Positions 1 through 6,259 of a stretch of 9,872 nucleotides of DNA are shown one piece after another. A model generated the notes under the pieces. The model was not told the origin of the DNA and made no database searches. It saw nothing but the letters and a program-made list of their open reading frames with translations. Within the stretch, counting starts at the first letter, position 1, and every line of letters starts with the position of its first letter. Origin of the DNA: UBA4055 sp036721445. GTDB lineage: Bacteria > UBA4055. The stretch is from positions 1 to 9,872 of the forward strand of contig DAIMKZ010000088.1 of assembly GCA_036721445.1 (NCBI GenBank), written 5' to 3'. The translations under genes and the position numbers were made by a program.

Positions 1-61
1 CTATTACAAATTTAACAAAATACTTTATGAAAATTAAACAAATAATTAGTAGGAGTCTAAA

Positions 62-376
62 GTGGAGCAAAAAAAGAAAGAAGTAAAAAAATTGACAAAA
101 TTTGACATCATCAAAAAGGTTCATGAAATAACAGGCCTTTCCTACAAAGAAACAGGCAGTGTTATAAACAATATGATAGAAGTGATAAAAGACAGCCTCA
201 AAGATGATTTCGTCATCGAACTCAGAGGGTTCGGAACCTTCAAAGTGGCTGAGAGAGCTGCAAGGATCGCCTACAAACCAAAAGGCAGAGAAAGGCTTGA
301 AATACCTGAGAAACGGGTTCCGGTATTCAAAGCGGTAAAAAGCCTGAAAGACAAAGTGAACAGAAGTAAAAAGTAA
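62..376 (+). CDS. HU/IHF-family DNA-binding protein
   Basis: A 104-residue histone-like protein that should bind and bend DNA as a dimer in the nucleoid. After a lysine-rich extension of about 11 residues comes the usual helical dimerisation part (LTKFDIIKKV...ITGLS), then the family signature ELRGFGTFKV, then the beta-arm and the closing IPEKRVPVFKAVKSLKDKV. In the arm the usual RNP tip appears as YKP, so the intercalating proline seems kept, while the normal GRNPxTGE context has changed to KPKGRERLE. The start is GTG at 62, supported by AGGAG at 51-55 six bases upstream; no better ATG exists. It is followed 18 bases later by the small basic ORF at 395 and probably shares its transcript. The family is clear; whether it acts as general HU or site-specific IHF cannot be told. 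Confidence 0.93.
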   Translation: MEQKKKEVKKLTKFDIIKKVHEITGLSYKETGSVINNMIEVIKDSLKDDFVIELRGFGTFKVAERAARIAYKPKGRERLEIPEKRVPVFKAVKSLKDKVNRSKK

Positions 377-394
377 ATATAAAGGAGGAAGCAG

Positions 395-484
395 ATGCCG
401 AGCGGTAAAAAAAGAAAGAAACATAAGATCAATACTCACAAAAGAAAAAAAAGACTGAGAAAAAACAGGCATAAAAAGAAATAA
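395..484 (+). CDS. 29-residue basic protein, AURKAIP1/COX24 (mS38)-like, probable ribosomal protein
   Basis: A very short ORF starting MPSGKKRKKHKINTH and ending RHKKK. Seventeen of 29 residues are Lys or Arg and three are His. It has a very strong ribosome binding site (AAAGGAGG at 381-388, six bases before the ATG) and stops just before a strong terminator, so it is a deliberate gene and not noise. From memory, its sequence pattern matches the bacterial proteins annotated as AURKAIP1/COX24 domain, related to mitochondrial small-subunit protein mS38 and to small ribosomal proteins such as mycobacterial bS22. I infer that it is an rRNA-binding component of the small ribosomal subunit. It lies directly behind the HU-like gene. 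Standard gene finders often miss it because of its length. Confidence 0.85.
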   Translation: MPSGKKRKKHKINTHKRKKRLRKNRHKKK

Positions 485-487
485 GTT

Positions 488-513
488 AAAAGCGGGATTT
501 TCCCGCTTTTTTT
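488..513. terminator. Bidirectional intrinsic terminator
   Basis: A perfect 10-bp stem (488-497 with 501-510, AAAAGCGGGA pairing TCCCGCTTTT) with a three-base TTT loop. On the + strand it is followed by TTT (seven T in a row at 507-513), and on the - strand the A-rich left arm supplies a T-run. It can therefore end the HU/COX24-like transcript on the + strand and the convergent HAD phosphatase transcript on the - strand, whose stop codon (512-514) touches it. Confidence 0.9.
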
Positions 514-1168
514 ATCTAAGTAATATATTATCGAAAGAAGAAGTTATTCTGTGGCCCAGTTCCATAGCACCGGGCGAAGGTTCAGAAATATCGGGGATCT
601 GTATAACTTCCATTCCTGCTCCGTGAGCCGCTTTTACACCGTTGTCAGAATCTTCAAAAACTATACATTCCCAAGGGTCTAAACCAAGCTGCTCAGCAGC
701 CTGCAGATATATCTGAGGGTGAGGTTTTGAATTTTCGGCCCGGTCACCGCTCATTACGAATTCAAAGAAATCAATTATACCGGCTGAAGAAAGTTTTTTC
801 GATGCTGTTTTTATTCCGGTTGAAGTTACGACTGCCATTCTTTTGTTCATTCCGGAGACTATTTCCAGAAAATTTAATACACCTGACTTCAGAGGAATAT
901 TGCCTGTTTCGATAACACAGGCATACAGATCGTTCCAGACATTCTTAACTTCATAATAGGGAATATGGTTTTTGAATCCCTCGGAAAGTATAAGATCACC
1001 CTCTTCAGCTTTTCTGCCGATACAGTTCCTGTAAATATTAAAATCCGGCTGATAACTGAATTTTTTACAGGCATTTACAAAGCACTCCCAGCATATTCTT
1101 TCCGTATCTAAAAGAAGACCGTCCATATCGAATAAGAATGCTTTGTAAAGATCAGTATGTATTATCAC
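512..1168 (-). CDS. HAD-superfamily hydrolase (subfamily IA, beta-phosphoglucomutase/phosphatase-like)
   Basis: A 218-residue cytosolic HAD enzyme expected to hydrolyse or move a phosphate on a small metabolite. Motif I is FLFDMDGLLLDTE with nucleophile D14 and acid/base D16. A helical cap of about residues 22-90 follows. Motif II is VVTST (T115), motif III is K148 in ENSKPHPQIY, and motif IV is FEDSDNG (E172, D173, D175). All catalytic residues are present and the length is normal for the family. The DMDGxLLDTE motif and cap type resemble beta-phosphoglucomutase and sugar-phosphate phosphatases; the substrate cannot be named. The start is uncertain: GTG at 1168 has no close ribosome binding site, whereas GGAG (1190-1193) sits six bases before an in-frame ATT at 1183, which would add five residues. 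The gene is convergent with the HU operon and divergent from the decarboxylase. Confidence 0.9.
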   Translation of the reverse strand: MIIHTDLYKAFLFDMDGLLLDTERICWECFVNACKKFSYQPDFNIYRNCIGRKAEEGDLILSEGFKNHIPYYEVKNVWNDLYACVIETGNIPLKSGVLNFLEIVSGMNKRMAVVTSTGIKTASKKLSSAGIIDFFEFVMSGDRAENSKPHPQIYLQAAEQLGLDPWECIVFEDSDNGVKAAHGAGMEVIQIPDISEPSPGAMELGHRITSSFDNILLR

Positions 1169-1261
1169 ATTATTTTTGTGAATAATGTTCTCCGGATTTT
1201 ATGACCGGGAAAATATAATTATTTTATCCCTGAACCGACAGTAAAAAAGTCGAAATAAGTG

Positions 1262-1290
1262 TTGTATTAAAATTAAATAAGTATTATTAT
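1262..1290 (+). promoter_or_regulatory. Candidate promoter of the decarboxylase gene
   Basis: TTGTAT (1262-1267), a 17-base spacer and TATTAT (1285-1290) lie about 25 bases before the start codon, in the 146-base gap between two divergent genes. The gap is very AT-rich, so chance matches are likely. The -10 part is good and the -35 part is weak. Confidence 0.35.
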
Positions 1291-1301
1291 TCCGCAAAAA
1301 C

Positions 1302-1309
1302 AAAGGAGG
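1302..1309 (+). promoter_or_regulatory. Strong ribosome binding site that fixes the decarboxylase start
   Basis: AAAGGAGG lies five bases before ATG 1315. An in-frame GTG at 1309 gives a longer frame, but that GTG overlaps the last G of this site and so cannot be served by it. The ATG at 1315 is preferred. Confidence 0.85.
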
Positions 1310-1314
1310 TGACG

Positions 1315-2472
1315 ATGATCTTTGACTACATGACACATAAAGAATGGAATAAGATTAAGAACTTTGCCGACAAACATGAAACTCCGTTCCTTGTAGTTGA
1401 TCTCGAAAAAATAAAAAAGAAATATACAAATCTGCAGAAGCTATTTCCTTTCGCTAAACAGTATTATGCTGTAAAAGCCAATCCCGGTAACGAAGTGATA
1501 GAAGTACTAAGGGACCTCGGTTCTAATTTTGATGTAGCTTCAATATACGAGCTGGATAAAGTACTTGCACTGGATGTTGATCCTGATAGGATAAGTTACG
1601 GCAATACAATAAAAAAGGCCGAACACGTTAAATACGCTTACAACAAGGGTATCAGGATGTTCGCGACAGACAGCGAAAGCGACCTTAGAAATATTGCCGT
1701 TGTAGCCCCTAAATCAAAAGTTTTCTTCAGAATACTCACCGAAAGCTCTGAGACTGCTGACTGGCCTTTAAGCAGAAAATTCGGATGTCACCCCGATATG
1801 ATAATAGACCTCGTTATTTTAGCTTCGAGACTGGGACTTGAACCGTACGGTATTTCTTTTCACGTAGGTTCCCAGCAGCATGACATCGGAGCATGGGACT
1901 CTGCAATATCAAAAGTAAAATACATTTTCGACTGGCTGAGCGAGCATGAGAATATCGAACTTAAAATGATCAATATGGGAGGAGGTTTTCCTGCCAGTTA
2001 CATAGCTAAGACGAACACGATCGATGTTTACGCACGAGAGATAACCAGATACCTGAAGGAAGATTTCAGCGAAAAGCTGCCTGAAATAATTCTGGAGCCG
2101 GGAAGATCGATGGTGGGAGAGTCCGGCGTTCTTGTGAGCGAAGTCGTTCTGATCTCAAGGAAGGCAAGGACGGCTCTGGTCAGATGGGTATATACCGATG
2201 TCGGTAAATTCAGCGGTCTCATCGAAACCCTCGACGAATCGATAAAGTATCCTGTTTACAGCGAGAAGAAAGGCGAGACAGAAGAGGTCATTCTTGCAGG
2301 ACCTACCTGCGACAGTCAGGATATAATGTATGAGAACACTGCATACAAATTTCCTCTGAACCTCGCGATAGGGGACAGGCTGTACTGGCTTACCACCGGC
2401 GCATACACTTCCAGTTACAGCGCAGTAGAATTCAACGGCTTTCCGCCATTACAAACATACTACCTGAAATAA
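1315..2472 (+). CDS. PLP-dependent ornithine decarboxylase (Orn/DAP/Arg decarboxylase family 2)
   Basis: A 385-residue fold-type III PLP enzyme that should convert L-ornithine to putrescine and CO2 in the cytosol, feeding polyamine synthesis. The N-terminal TIM-barrel carries the PLP lysine K54 in YYAVKAN, HVGSQ at residue 183, the phosphate-binding MGGGFP at 221-226 and ILEPGR with E261. The C-terminal beta domain has VYTDVGKFSGLIETLDE and the catalytic GPTCDSQD with C332 and D333. CDxxD and DVGKFSGL match bacterial ornithine decarboxylases; diaminopimelate decarboxylases normally show CESGD here. Length fits the short bacterial ODC type. Relaxed lysine/ornithine specificity cannot be excluded. 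The gene stands divergent from the HAD phosphatase, and the rimO coding region begins 37 bases after its stop, past a hairpin. Confidence 0.87.
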   Translation: MIFDYMTHKEWNKIKNFADKHETPFLVVDLEKIKKKYTNLQKLFPFAKQYYAVKANPGNEVIEVLRDLGSNFDVASIYELDKVLALDVDPDRISYGNTIKKAEHVKYAYNKGIRMFATDSESDLRNIAVVAPKSKVFFRILTESSETADWPLSRKFGCHPDMIIDLVILASRLGLEPYGISFHVGSQQHDIGAWDSAISKVKYIFDWLSEHENIELKMINMGGGFPASYIAKTNTIDVYAREITRYLKEDFSEKLPEIILEPGRSMVGESGVLVSEVVLISRKARTALVRWVYTDVGKFSGLIETLDESIKYPVYSEKKGETEEVILAGPTCDSQDIMYENTAYKFPLNLAIGDRLYWLTTGAYTSSYSAVEFNGFPPLQTYYLK

Positions 2473-2480
2473 TTAAGGAA

Positions 2481-2500
2481 GAGGCGCAGTAATGCGCCTC
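2481..2500 (+). terminator. Hairpin between decarboxylase and rimO (weak terminator or attenuator)
   Basis: A perfect 8-bp stem (GAGGCGCA 2481-2488 with TGCGCCTC 2493-2500) around a 4-base GTAA loop, eight bases after the decarboxylase stop. Only TTT follows, so as an intrinsic terminator it is weak. It covers the upstream rimO ATG at 2492, putting that codon at the loop/stem edge, and ends nine bases before the preferred ATG at 2510. It may separate expression of the two genes. Confidence 0.6.
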
Positions 2501-2509
2501 TTTGATATA

Positions 2510-3814
2510 ATGAAAAAAATTAAGATAATTACGCTCGGCTGCGACAAGAATCTTGTTGACAGCGAAGTTATAGCCGGCGTTCTTTCCGATAAATACGAAA
2601 TATCTCCGGATTTCGAAAGCGGCGAAGCCGTACTGATCAACACATGCGGATTTATCGGCGATGCCAAAAAGGAATCGATCGATGCCGTTCTTAACGCTAT
2701 CGAGGATAAGAAGAACGGTAAGTTTAAAAAGGTCTTCCTGACAGGCTGCCTGATCCAGCGTTATTTCAAAGAGCTCAAGAAAGAATTCAAAGAAGCTGAC
2801 GGTTTTTTCAGGCTCGGAGAAGTTCAGAAGATCGCTGATTCTTTGGGTGTTGAAAATTCGGATCAAAAAAACCCTTTCTGTTCAAGGATAGCTCTTGAAC
2901 ACGATCACATAGCTTATATAAAAATAGCTGACGGCTGCGACCATAAATGCTCATATTGCGCCATACCCGGAATAAGAGGCAGGTACAGGTCAAGAAGCAT
3001 AAATTCCATAATGGAAGAGGCAGAAACGCTTCTTTCAGGAGGCCGTGTAAAAGAGATAATTCTCGTGGGGCAGGAGATAAGTTCATACGGAAAGGATATT
3101 AAGATCAGGTCCGGTATAAATGAGCTTTTGAAAGAATTGTCCGGACTGTGCGGGAATGAAAGATGGATAAGACTTCTATATACCCACCCTCCTATCGTAA
3201 AGAAAGAATTTATCGAGACTGTTGCGGCTTATGATAATATATGTAATTATCTGGATTTCCCCGTACAGCATACGGAAACAGCGATACTTAAAATGATGAA
3301 AAGGGGAGACACTTCAGACAGTATTCTGTCAAGAATAAAAATGATGCGTGAAATTATTCCGGATATAGCTGTGAGAACTTCAATAATAACCGGATTTCCC
3401 GGTGAAAGCAGAAAAATTTTCAACTCTATGAAAAAACATATTTCAGAGATCCGTTTCGACAGGCTCGGCGTTTTCCCGTATTCAAGGGAAGAGGGCACAC
3501 CTGCATTCAGCATGGATGATCAGATATCAAAAAGAACCGCAGTAAAGCGGGCAGGTGAAATACTCGAACTTCAGAGAGAGATATCGTACGAAAAAAACCT
3601 TGAGCTGGCAGGTACATTTCAAAAAGTGCTTATAGACCGCTGCGAATGGGGTGAGTCGTACGGAAGAACGTACAGGGACGCTCCGGATGTTGATAATGAA
3701 GTAATAATTCAGTCTGAATTGAACCCGGGCGAGTTTTATAATATTAGGATTGATGATGTGTCAGAGTACGAACTTTACGGGGCGAATTTGACAGAAAGGA
3801 CCTTTCCGTCCTGA
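2510..3814 (+). CDS. rimO: Ribosomal protein uS12 methylthiotransferase RimO
   Basis: A 434-residue radical-SAM enzyme with two iron-sulfur clusters that adds a methylthio group to the conserved aspartate of ribosomal protein uS12. The N-terminal UPF0004 domain begins IKIITLGCDKNLVDSE and carries cluster cysteines C11, C46 (LINTCGF) and C80 (LTGCL). The radical-SAM motif CDHKCSYC gives C143, C147 and C150. A C-terminal TRAM domain (about 366-430) ends in DDVSEYELYGANL. LGCxKNLVDSE and the TRAM ending point to RimO rather than the tRNA enzymes MiaB or MtaB. An ATG at 2492 would add six residues (MRLFDI), but it lies inside a hairpin and breaks the usual RimO N-terminus, so 2510 is preferred. 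No clear ribosome binding site precedes 2510. The last 40 bases overlap the convergent lipoprotein gene. Confidence 0.94.
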   Translation: MKKIKIITLGCDKNLVDSEVIAGVLSDKYEISPDFESGEAVLINTCGFIGDAKKESIDAVLNAIEDKKNGKFKKVFLTGCLIQRYFKELKKEFKEADGFFRLGEVQKIADSLGVENSDQKNPFCSRIALEHDHIAYIKIADGCDHKCSYCAIPGIRGRYRSRSINSIMEEAETLLSGGRVKEIILVGQEISSYGKDIKIRSGINELLKELSGLCGNERWIRLLYTHPPIVKKEFIETVAAYDNICNYLDFPVQHTETAILKMMKRGDTSDSILSRIKMMREIIPDIAVRTSIITGFPGESRKIFNSMKKHISEIRFDRLGVFPYSREEGTPAFSMDDQISKRTAVKRAGEILELQREISYEKNLELAGTFQKVLIDRCEWGESYGRTYRDAPDVDNEVIIQSELNPGEFYNIRIDDVSEYELYGANLTERTFPS

Positions 3815-4116
3815 ACAACTATTATTACCCTGTCGCCTTCATAGAACATTTCCTGCGACAGATGATCATAGACCTGACCCTGCTCGGTCCTGAGCAGAAG
3901 CTGCCAGCCTTCCCATGTCACGACATCTGCGCTCAGATTCCCTTCAACGATTTTTGAACCGTCTTCGAATTCTCCTACGAGCACATTTTTCTGACCGATC
4001 ACATCTGCGATAAGCGTTCTCGTTACCGGATCCTGTTTTACCGCGACGGAATTTCCGCATGACGCTAATAGGAAAAACGCCGCTGTAAATACAACGGAAA
4101 AAGCAGTTCTTTTCAT
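3775..4116 (-). CDS. Small predicted lipoprotein, function unknown
   Basis: A 113-residue protein with a lipoprotein signal: positive MKR, hydrophobic stretch 5-18, and lipobox LASC with the modified cysteine at C20. The mature part of about 93 residues is predicted mostly beta (DGSKIVEGNL, WQLLLRTEQGQVYDHL, GDRVIIVVQDGKVLSVKFAP) and looks like a small OB- or SH3-like barrel, but I recognise no family. It should be anchored in the inner or outer membrane, facing the periplasm. AGGAG at 4123-4127 lies six bases before the ATG. It follows two proline tRNA genes on the same strand with only 30 bases between, so it may be read through from them. Its 3' end overlaps rimO convergently. It has one cysteine only, that of the lipobox. 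Confidence 0.8.
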   Translation of the reverse strand: MKRTAFSVVFTAAFFLLASCGNSVAVKQDPVTRTLIADVIGQKNVLVGEFEDGSKIVEGNLSADVVTWEGWQLLLRTEQGQVYDHLSQEMFYEGDRVIIVVQDGKVLSVKFAP

Positions 4117-4146
4117 TGTTTTCTCCTGATTATTATAAATTCCGAG

Positions 4147-4221
4147 TCGGGATGGCGAGATTCGAACTCGCGACCTTTTGCCCCCCAGACAAACACGCTA
4201 ACCGGGCTGCGCTACATCCCG
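4147..4221 (-). tRNA. tRNA-Pro (anticodon GGG)
   Basis: Read on the - strand this folds into a full cloverleaf: acceptor CGGGATG with CATCCCG, D-stem GCGC/GCGT, anticodon stem TTTGT/GCAAA, loop CTGGGGG with GGG at 34-36, and T-arm GCGAG-TTCGAAT-CTCGC. The first pair C1-G72 and discriminator A73 agree with bacterial proline tRNAs. CCA is not encoded. It reads CCC and CCU codons. Confidence 0.95.
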
Positions 4222-4256
4222 AACGGAAACTTTAAAGATTATTTCAAGGGTTTTAG

Positions 4257-4331
4257 TCGGGGTGAGAAGATTCGAACTTCCGACTTTTACGTCCCGAACG
4301 TAACGCGCTAACCGGACTGCGCTACACCCCG
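4257..4331 (-). tRNA. tRNA-Pro (anticodon CGG)
   Basis: Read on the - strand: acceptor CGGGGTG with CACCCCG, D-stem GCGC/GCGC, anticodon stem TTACG/CGTAA, loop TTCGGGA with anticodon CGG, and T-arm GGAAG-TTCGAAT-CTTCT. It again has C1-G72 and A73, with no encoded CCA. It lies 35 bases upstream of the GGG tRNA and probably shares its transcript. It reads CCG. Confidence 0.95.
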
Positions 4332-4346
4332 AATAAAACGGACTGT

Positions 4347-4375
4347 AAGGTAATGTAAAAAAATATATTATTCAA
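4347..4375 (-). promoter_or_regulatory. Candidate promoter of the proline tRNA pair
   Basis: On the - strand, TTGAAT (4370-4375), a 17-base spacer and TACCTT (4347-4352) sit about 15 bases before the tRNA. TACCTT fits the TAnnTT core of the -7 element known from Bacteroidota better than the classic TATAAT. This is a weak pattern in AT-rich DNA. Confidence 0.3.
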
Positions 4376-4392
4376 GGAAAAAAACCAAAAGT

Positions 4393-4644
4393 TCACTTGA
4401 CCAACAGCATCTTCCTGCTCATCTCTCTACTGTCAGCTTCCAGTGTGTAATAATAAACACCCGAATTCAGGTAACTTCCGTCGAACTCAACAGTATGAAT
4501 CCCGGCATTCTGAACTCCATTAAGCAACTCAGCAACTTTCTGCCCGTTTATGTTGTAAACGCTCAGCTTAACATTGCCTGTCTTAGCAAGATCGAATCTG
4601 ATCTGCGTTACAGGATTGAACGGGTTCGGATAATTCTGATAAAG
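4393..4644 (-). repeat. T9SS sorting-domain copy A (pairs with 6008-6259)
   Basis: The 83-residue C-terminal domains of the two secreted proteins align without gaps and share about 60 of 83 residues. At DNA level the longest exact match I can see is 26 bases (4607-4632 with 6222-6247), over the NPFNPVTQI coding part. The copies lie in direct orientation about 1.6 kb apart. Confidence 0.85.
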
Positions 4645-5955
4645 TCTGCTTGTTTCAGGAATCATATAATCATCATCCTCTTCAATTCCACTCACCCAAA
4701 GGAAAGTAGGATAACCGTTATTCTGATTTGCAGTATCGTCTTTCCATACATTTACAAAGTCCCAACCAACATAAGTATTTCCAGAATAAGGCAGAGTCAT
4801 CTCAGGCGTAGTTCTACCTTCACCTGCGGCTGAAGAATCAATTCCAGAAGTCTCCGTGTCCCAATAAGAGTTTGTAATAGTAACATTTTCGGAATTTTGG
4901 ATAATACCTGCAAAGCCACCGACATTCGTATTGCCAGTAACTTGACCTGTGGAGTAGCAATTCTGAATGCTAGTATATTCATATATACTACCTGCGAATC
5001 CTCCAACTTTATCATTACCTGTTACTTCCACTGAGCTGTAGCAATTTTGTATTGTTGCGATTTCATATCCTGAGATTTGGCCGATAAAACCACCGATTCC
5101 GGTATTTATTAATAATGGATTAGAATATAAAGCACCTTTAGAAAAACTATATTTGATTGTCACAGGATTATTTAATACAGGATAACCACCTATAAAACCA
5201 CCAACCCAATCGCAGTTTTGTGCCGTAATATCGCTTTCCGAATAACAATTCTCTATTAAATCAGTATCAATACAATACCCAAAAAAACCACCTACAAAGT
5301 TAGCATTAGCTGTTATAGTTACTTTTGCTGAGCAATTTCTTACTGAGTCAGCATTACACATAGAAATTAATCCACCTACATATCCACGTTCGGCATTTAT
5401 ATCTCCTTCCGCATGGCAATCCTTTATATTATAACCTTCAAAAAAATATATAAGCAAACCTAATTCTGAACCACCTACAATAGTGCCATTTACGATACAA
5501 TTGCTTACATCATCATTGTATGAAATTGCAACTAATCCGCCAATTGCCGCACCCCCAATAATATTATAGTTTTTTATGGAGATATCTTCAAGAACGCAAT
5601 CCTCAGATGATGCAAATAAACCTAAATAACTTTCGGATGGTCTGTTAATGTACAAGTTAAAAATAGTGAAACTATCACCATCATAGTTCCCTCTGAATGA
5701 TTTTAAAGGATCGAAAAGATTGTAATCACCTATCGGATCCCAACCTTCACCTTCATTCCAAGGTGCTACTCCAAGATCAATGTCTGCAGTTTGAATAAAA
5801 TTTGAAGTGAGGTAATATCGTATATTGTTTAAGTCCTCAGCTGTGGCTATCTGATATGGATCTTCTTCCGTACCGGATCCGCCTGAAAATTGAGAGTAAC
5901 AATATATATTGAAAGTTAGGATTATCAAAGTTATGAGTTTTCTATTCAATTTCAT
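4393..5955 (-). CDS. Secreted GLUG-repeat protein with T9SS type A sorting domain
   Basis: A 520-residue exported protein. Residues 1-21 are a signal peptide (KLNRK, hydrophobic core, likely cut at CYS before Q22). Residues 23-75 hold a GSGTEEDPYQIATAEDLNNI module that commonly precedes GLUG repeats. About 109-365 is a run of roughly eight repeats of 27-40 residues with cores such as VGGFAG, VGGLIS and IGGFIG, alternating with ENCYS/IQNCYS, predicted to form a beta-solenoid. An acidic linker (GIEEDDDY) leads to the T9SS C-terminal domain at 438-520 (LYQNYPNPFNPVTQ to KMLLVK). T9SS cargo with this domain is exported across the outer membrane and usually anchored to the surface. No catalytic motif is seen, so an adhesin or surface role is likely but not proven. 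GGAGG (5960-5964) precedes the ATG by four bases. It lies 52 bases downstream of the protease gene and is probably co-transcribed. Confidence 0.88.
   Translation of the reverse strand: MKLNRKLITLIILTFNIYCYSQFSGGSGTEEDPYQIATAEDLNNIRYYLTSNFIQTADIDLGVAPWNEGEGWDPIGDYNLFDPLKSFRGNYDGDSFTIFNLYINRPSESYLGLFASSEDCVLEDISIKNYNIIGGAAIGGLVAISYNDDVSNCIVNGTIVGGSELGLLIYFFEGYNIKDCHAEGDINAERGYVGGLISMCNADSVRNCSAKVTITANANFVGGFFGYCIDTDLIENCYSESDITAQNCDWVGGFIGGYPVLNNPVTIKYSFSKGALYSNPLLINTGIGGFIGQISGYEIATIQNCYSSVEVTGNDKVGGFAGSIYEYTSIQNCYSTGQVTGNTNVGGFAGIIQNSENVTITNSYWDTETSGIDSSAAGEGRTTPEMTLPYSGNTYVGWDFVNVWKDDTANQNNGYPTFLWVSGIEEDDDYMIPETSRLYQNYPNPFNPVTQIRFDLAKTGNVKLSVYNINGQKVAELLNGVQNAGIHTVEFDGSYLNSGVYYYTLEADSREMSRKMLLVK
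4861..5631 (-). repeat. GLUG-like repeat array (protein level)
   Basis: This encodes about residues 109-365 of the 520-residue protein. Each unit pairs a glycine-rich strand (GGFAG, GGLIS, GGFFG, GGFIG, GGLVA) with an N/DCxx strand (ENCYSES, IQNCYSS, RNCSAK, KDCHAE, SNCIVN). The two units nearest the C-terminus are the most alike (VTGNDKVGGFAG and VTGNTNVGGFAG), suggesting recent duplication. One early unit is degenerate (GSELGLLIYFFEG). Confidence 0.8.
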
Positions 5956-5974
5956 ACTGCCTCCAAAATTAATT

Positions 5975-5998
5975 CAGGCAGGCATTTCTGCCTGCCTG
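5975..5998 (-). terminator. Intercistronic hairpin between the two secreted-protein genes
   Basis: A perfect 10-bp stem (CAGGCAGGCA pairing TGCCTGCCTG) with a 4-base loop, nine bases after the stop of the 1264-residue gene. On the - strand it is followed by AATTAATTTT, not a clean T-run, so it may be a leaky terminator or an mRNA 3'-end stabiliser that lets some transcription pass into the 520-residue gene. Confidence 0.5.
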
Positions 5999-6007
5999 TT
6001 CAAAGAT

Positions 6008-6259
6008 TTACTTGGTTAAAATCATTTTCTGTGTGTGCATGATTTCGTTAGTTTCAAGTGTATAATAATATACACCCGAGTTTAGGTTGCTTCCGTCAAA
6101 CTCAACGGAGTGAGTACCCGCGTTCATTACTTCGTTCGTGAGCTCAGCTACTTTCTGTCCACTGATGTTATAAACTCTCAACTGAACCTTACCCGCCTTA
6201 GCCAGATCGAATTTTATCTGTGTTACAGGATTGAACGGGTTCGGATAGTTTTGGTACAG
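6008..6259 (-). repeat. T9SS sorting-domain copy B (pairs with 4393-4644)
   Basis: This encodes residues 1182-1264 of the protease and is the direct-repeat partner of the domain ending the 520-residue protein. The two are most alike at the NYPNPFNPVTQI start and at LNSGVYYYTLE, and least alike in the final 15 residues. Confidence 0.85.

Noticed and set aside
727..915. Open + strand frame of 62 codons
   Set aside because: It lies fully antisense to the HAD phosphatase, whose catalytic motifs are intact, and shows no ribosome binding site or recognisable domain.
1191..1213. CCGG...CCGG inverted repeat in the divergent intergenic region as an operator or terminator
   Set aside because: Only four pairing bases around a 9-base loop, and each arm is itself palindromic, so it is easily due to chance.
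2432..2866. Open - strand frame of 144 codons
   Set aside because: It is antisense to the start of rimO, whose cluster cysteines are all in frame. The frame also spans an intergenic hairpin.
3797..3812. Small inverted repeat AGGAC/GTCCT at the rimO end as a terminator
   Set aside because: Only 5 bp with a 6-base loop and no T-run on either strand. It lies within both coding regions.
4132..4137. TATAAT on the - strand upstream of the lipoprotein as a -10 box
   Set aside because: It is four bases from the ribosome binding site, so transcription would start inside that site. No -35 partner is seen because the tRNA gene lies there.
4495..4833. Open + strand frame of 112 codons
   Set aside because: It is antisense to the conserved T9SS domain of the 520-residue protein. 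The sequence is composition-driven and has no motif.
4861..5631. Regularly spaced similar segments as a CRISPR array
   Set aside because: The repetition is at protein level (GLUG units) with variable spacing and diverged DNA. There are no exact direct repeats of CRISPR length.
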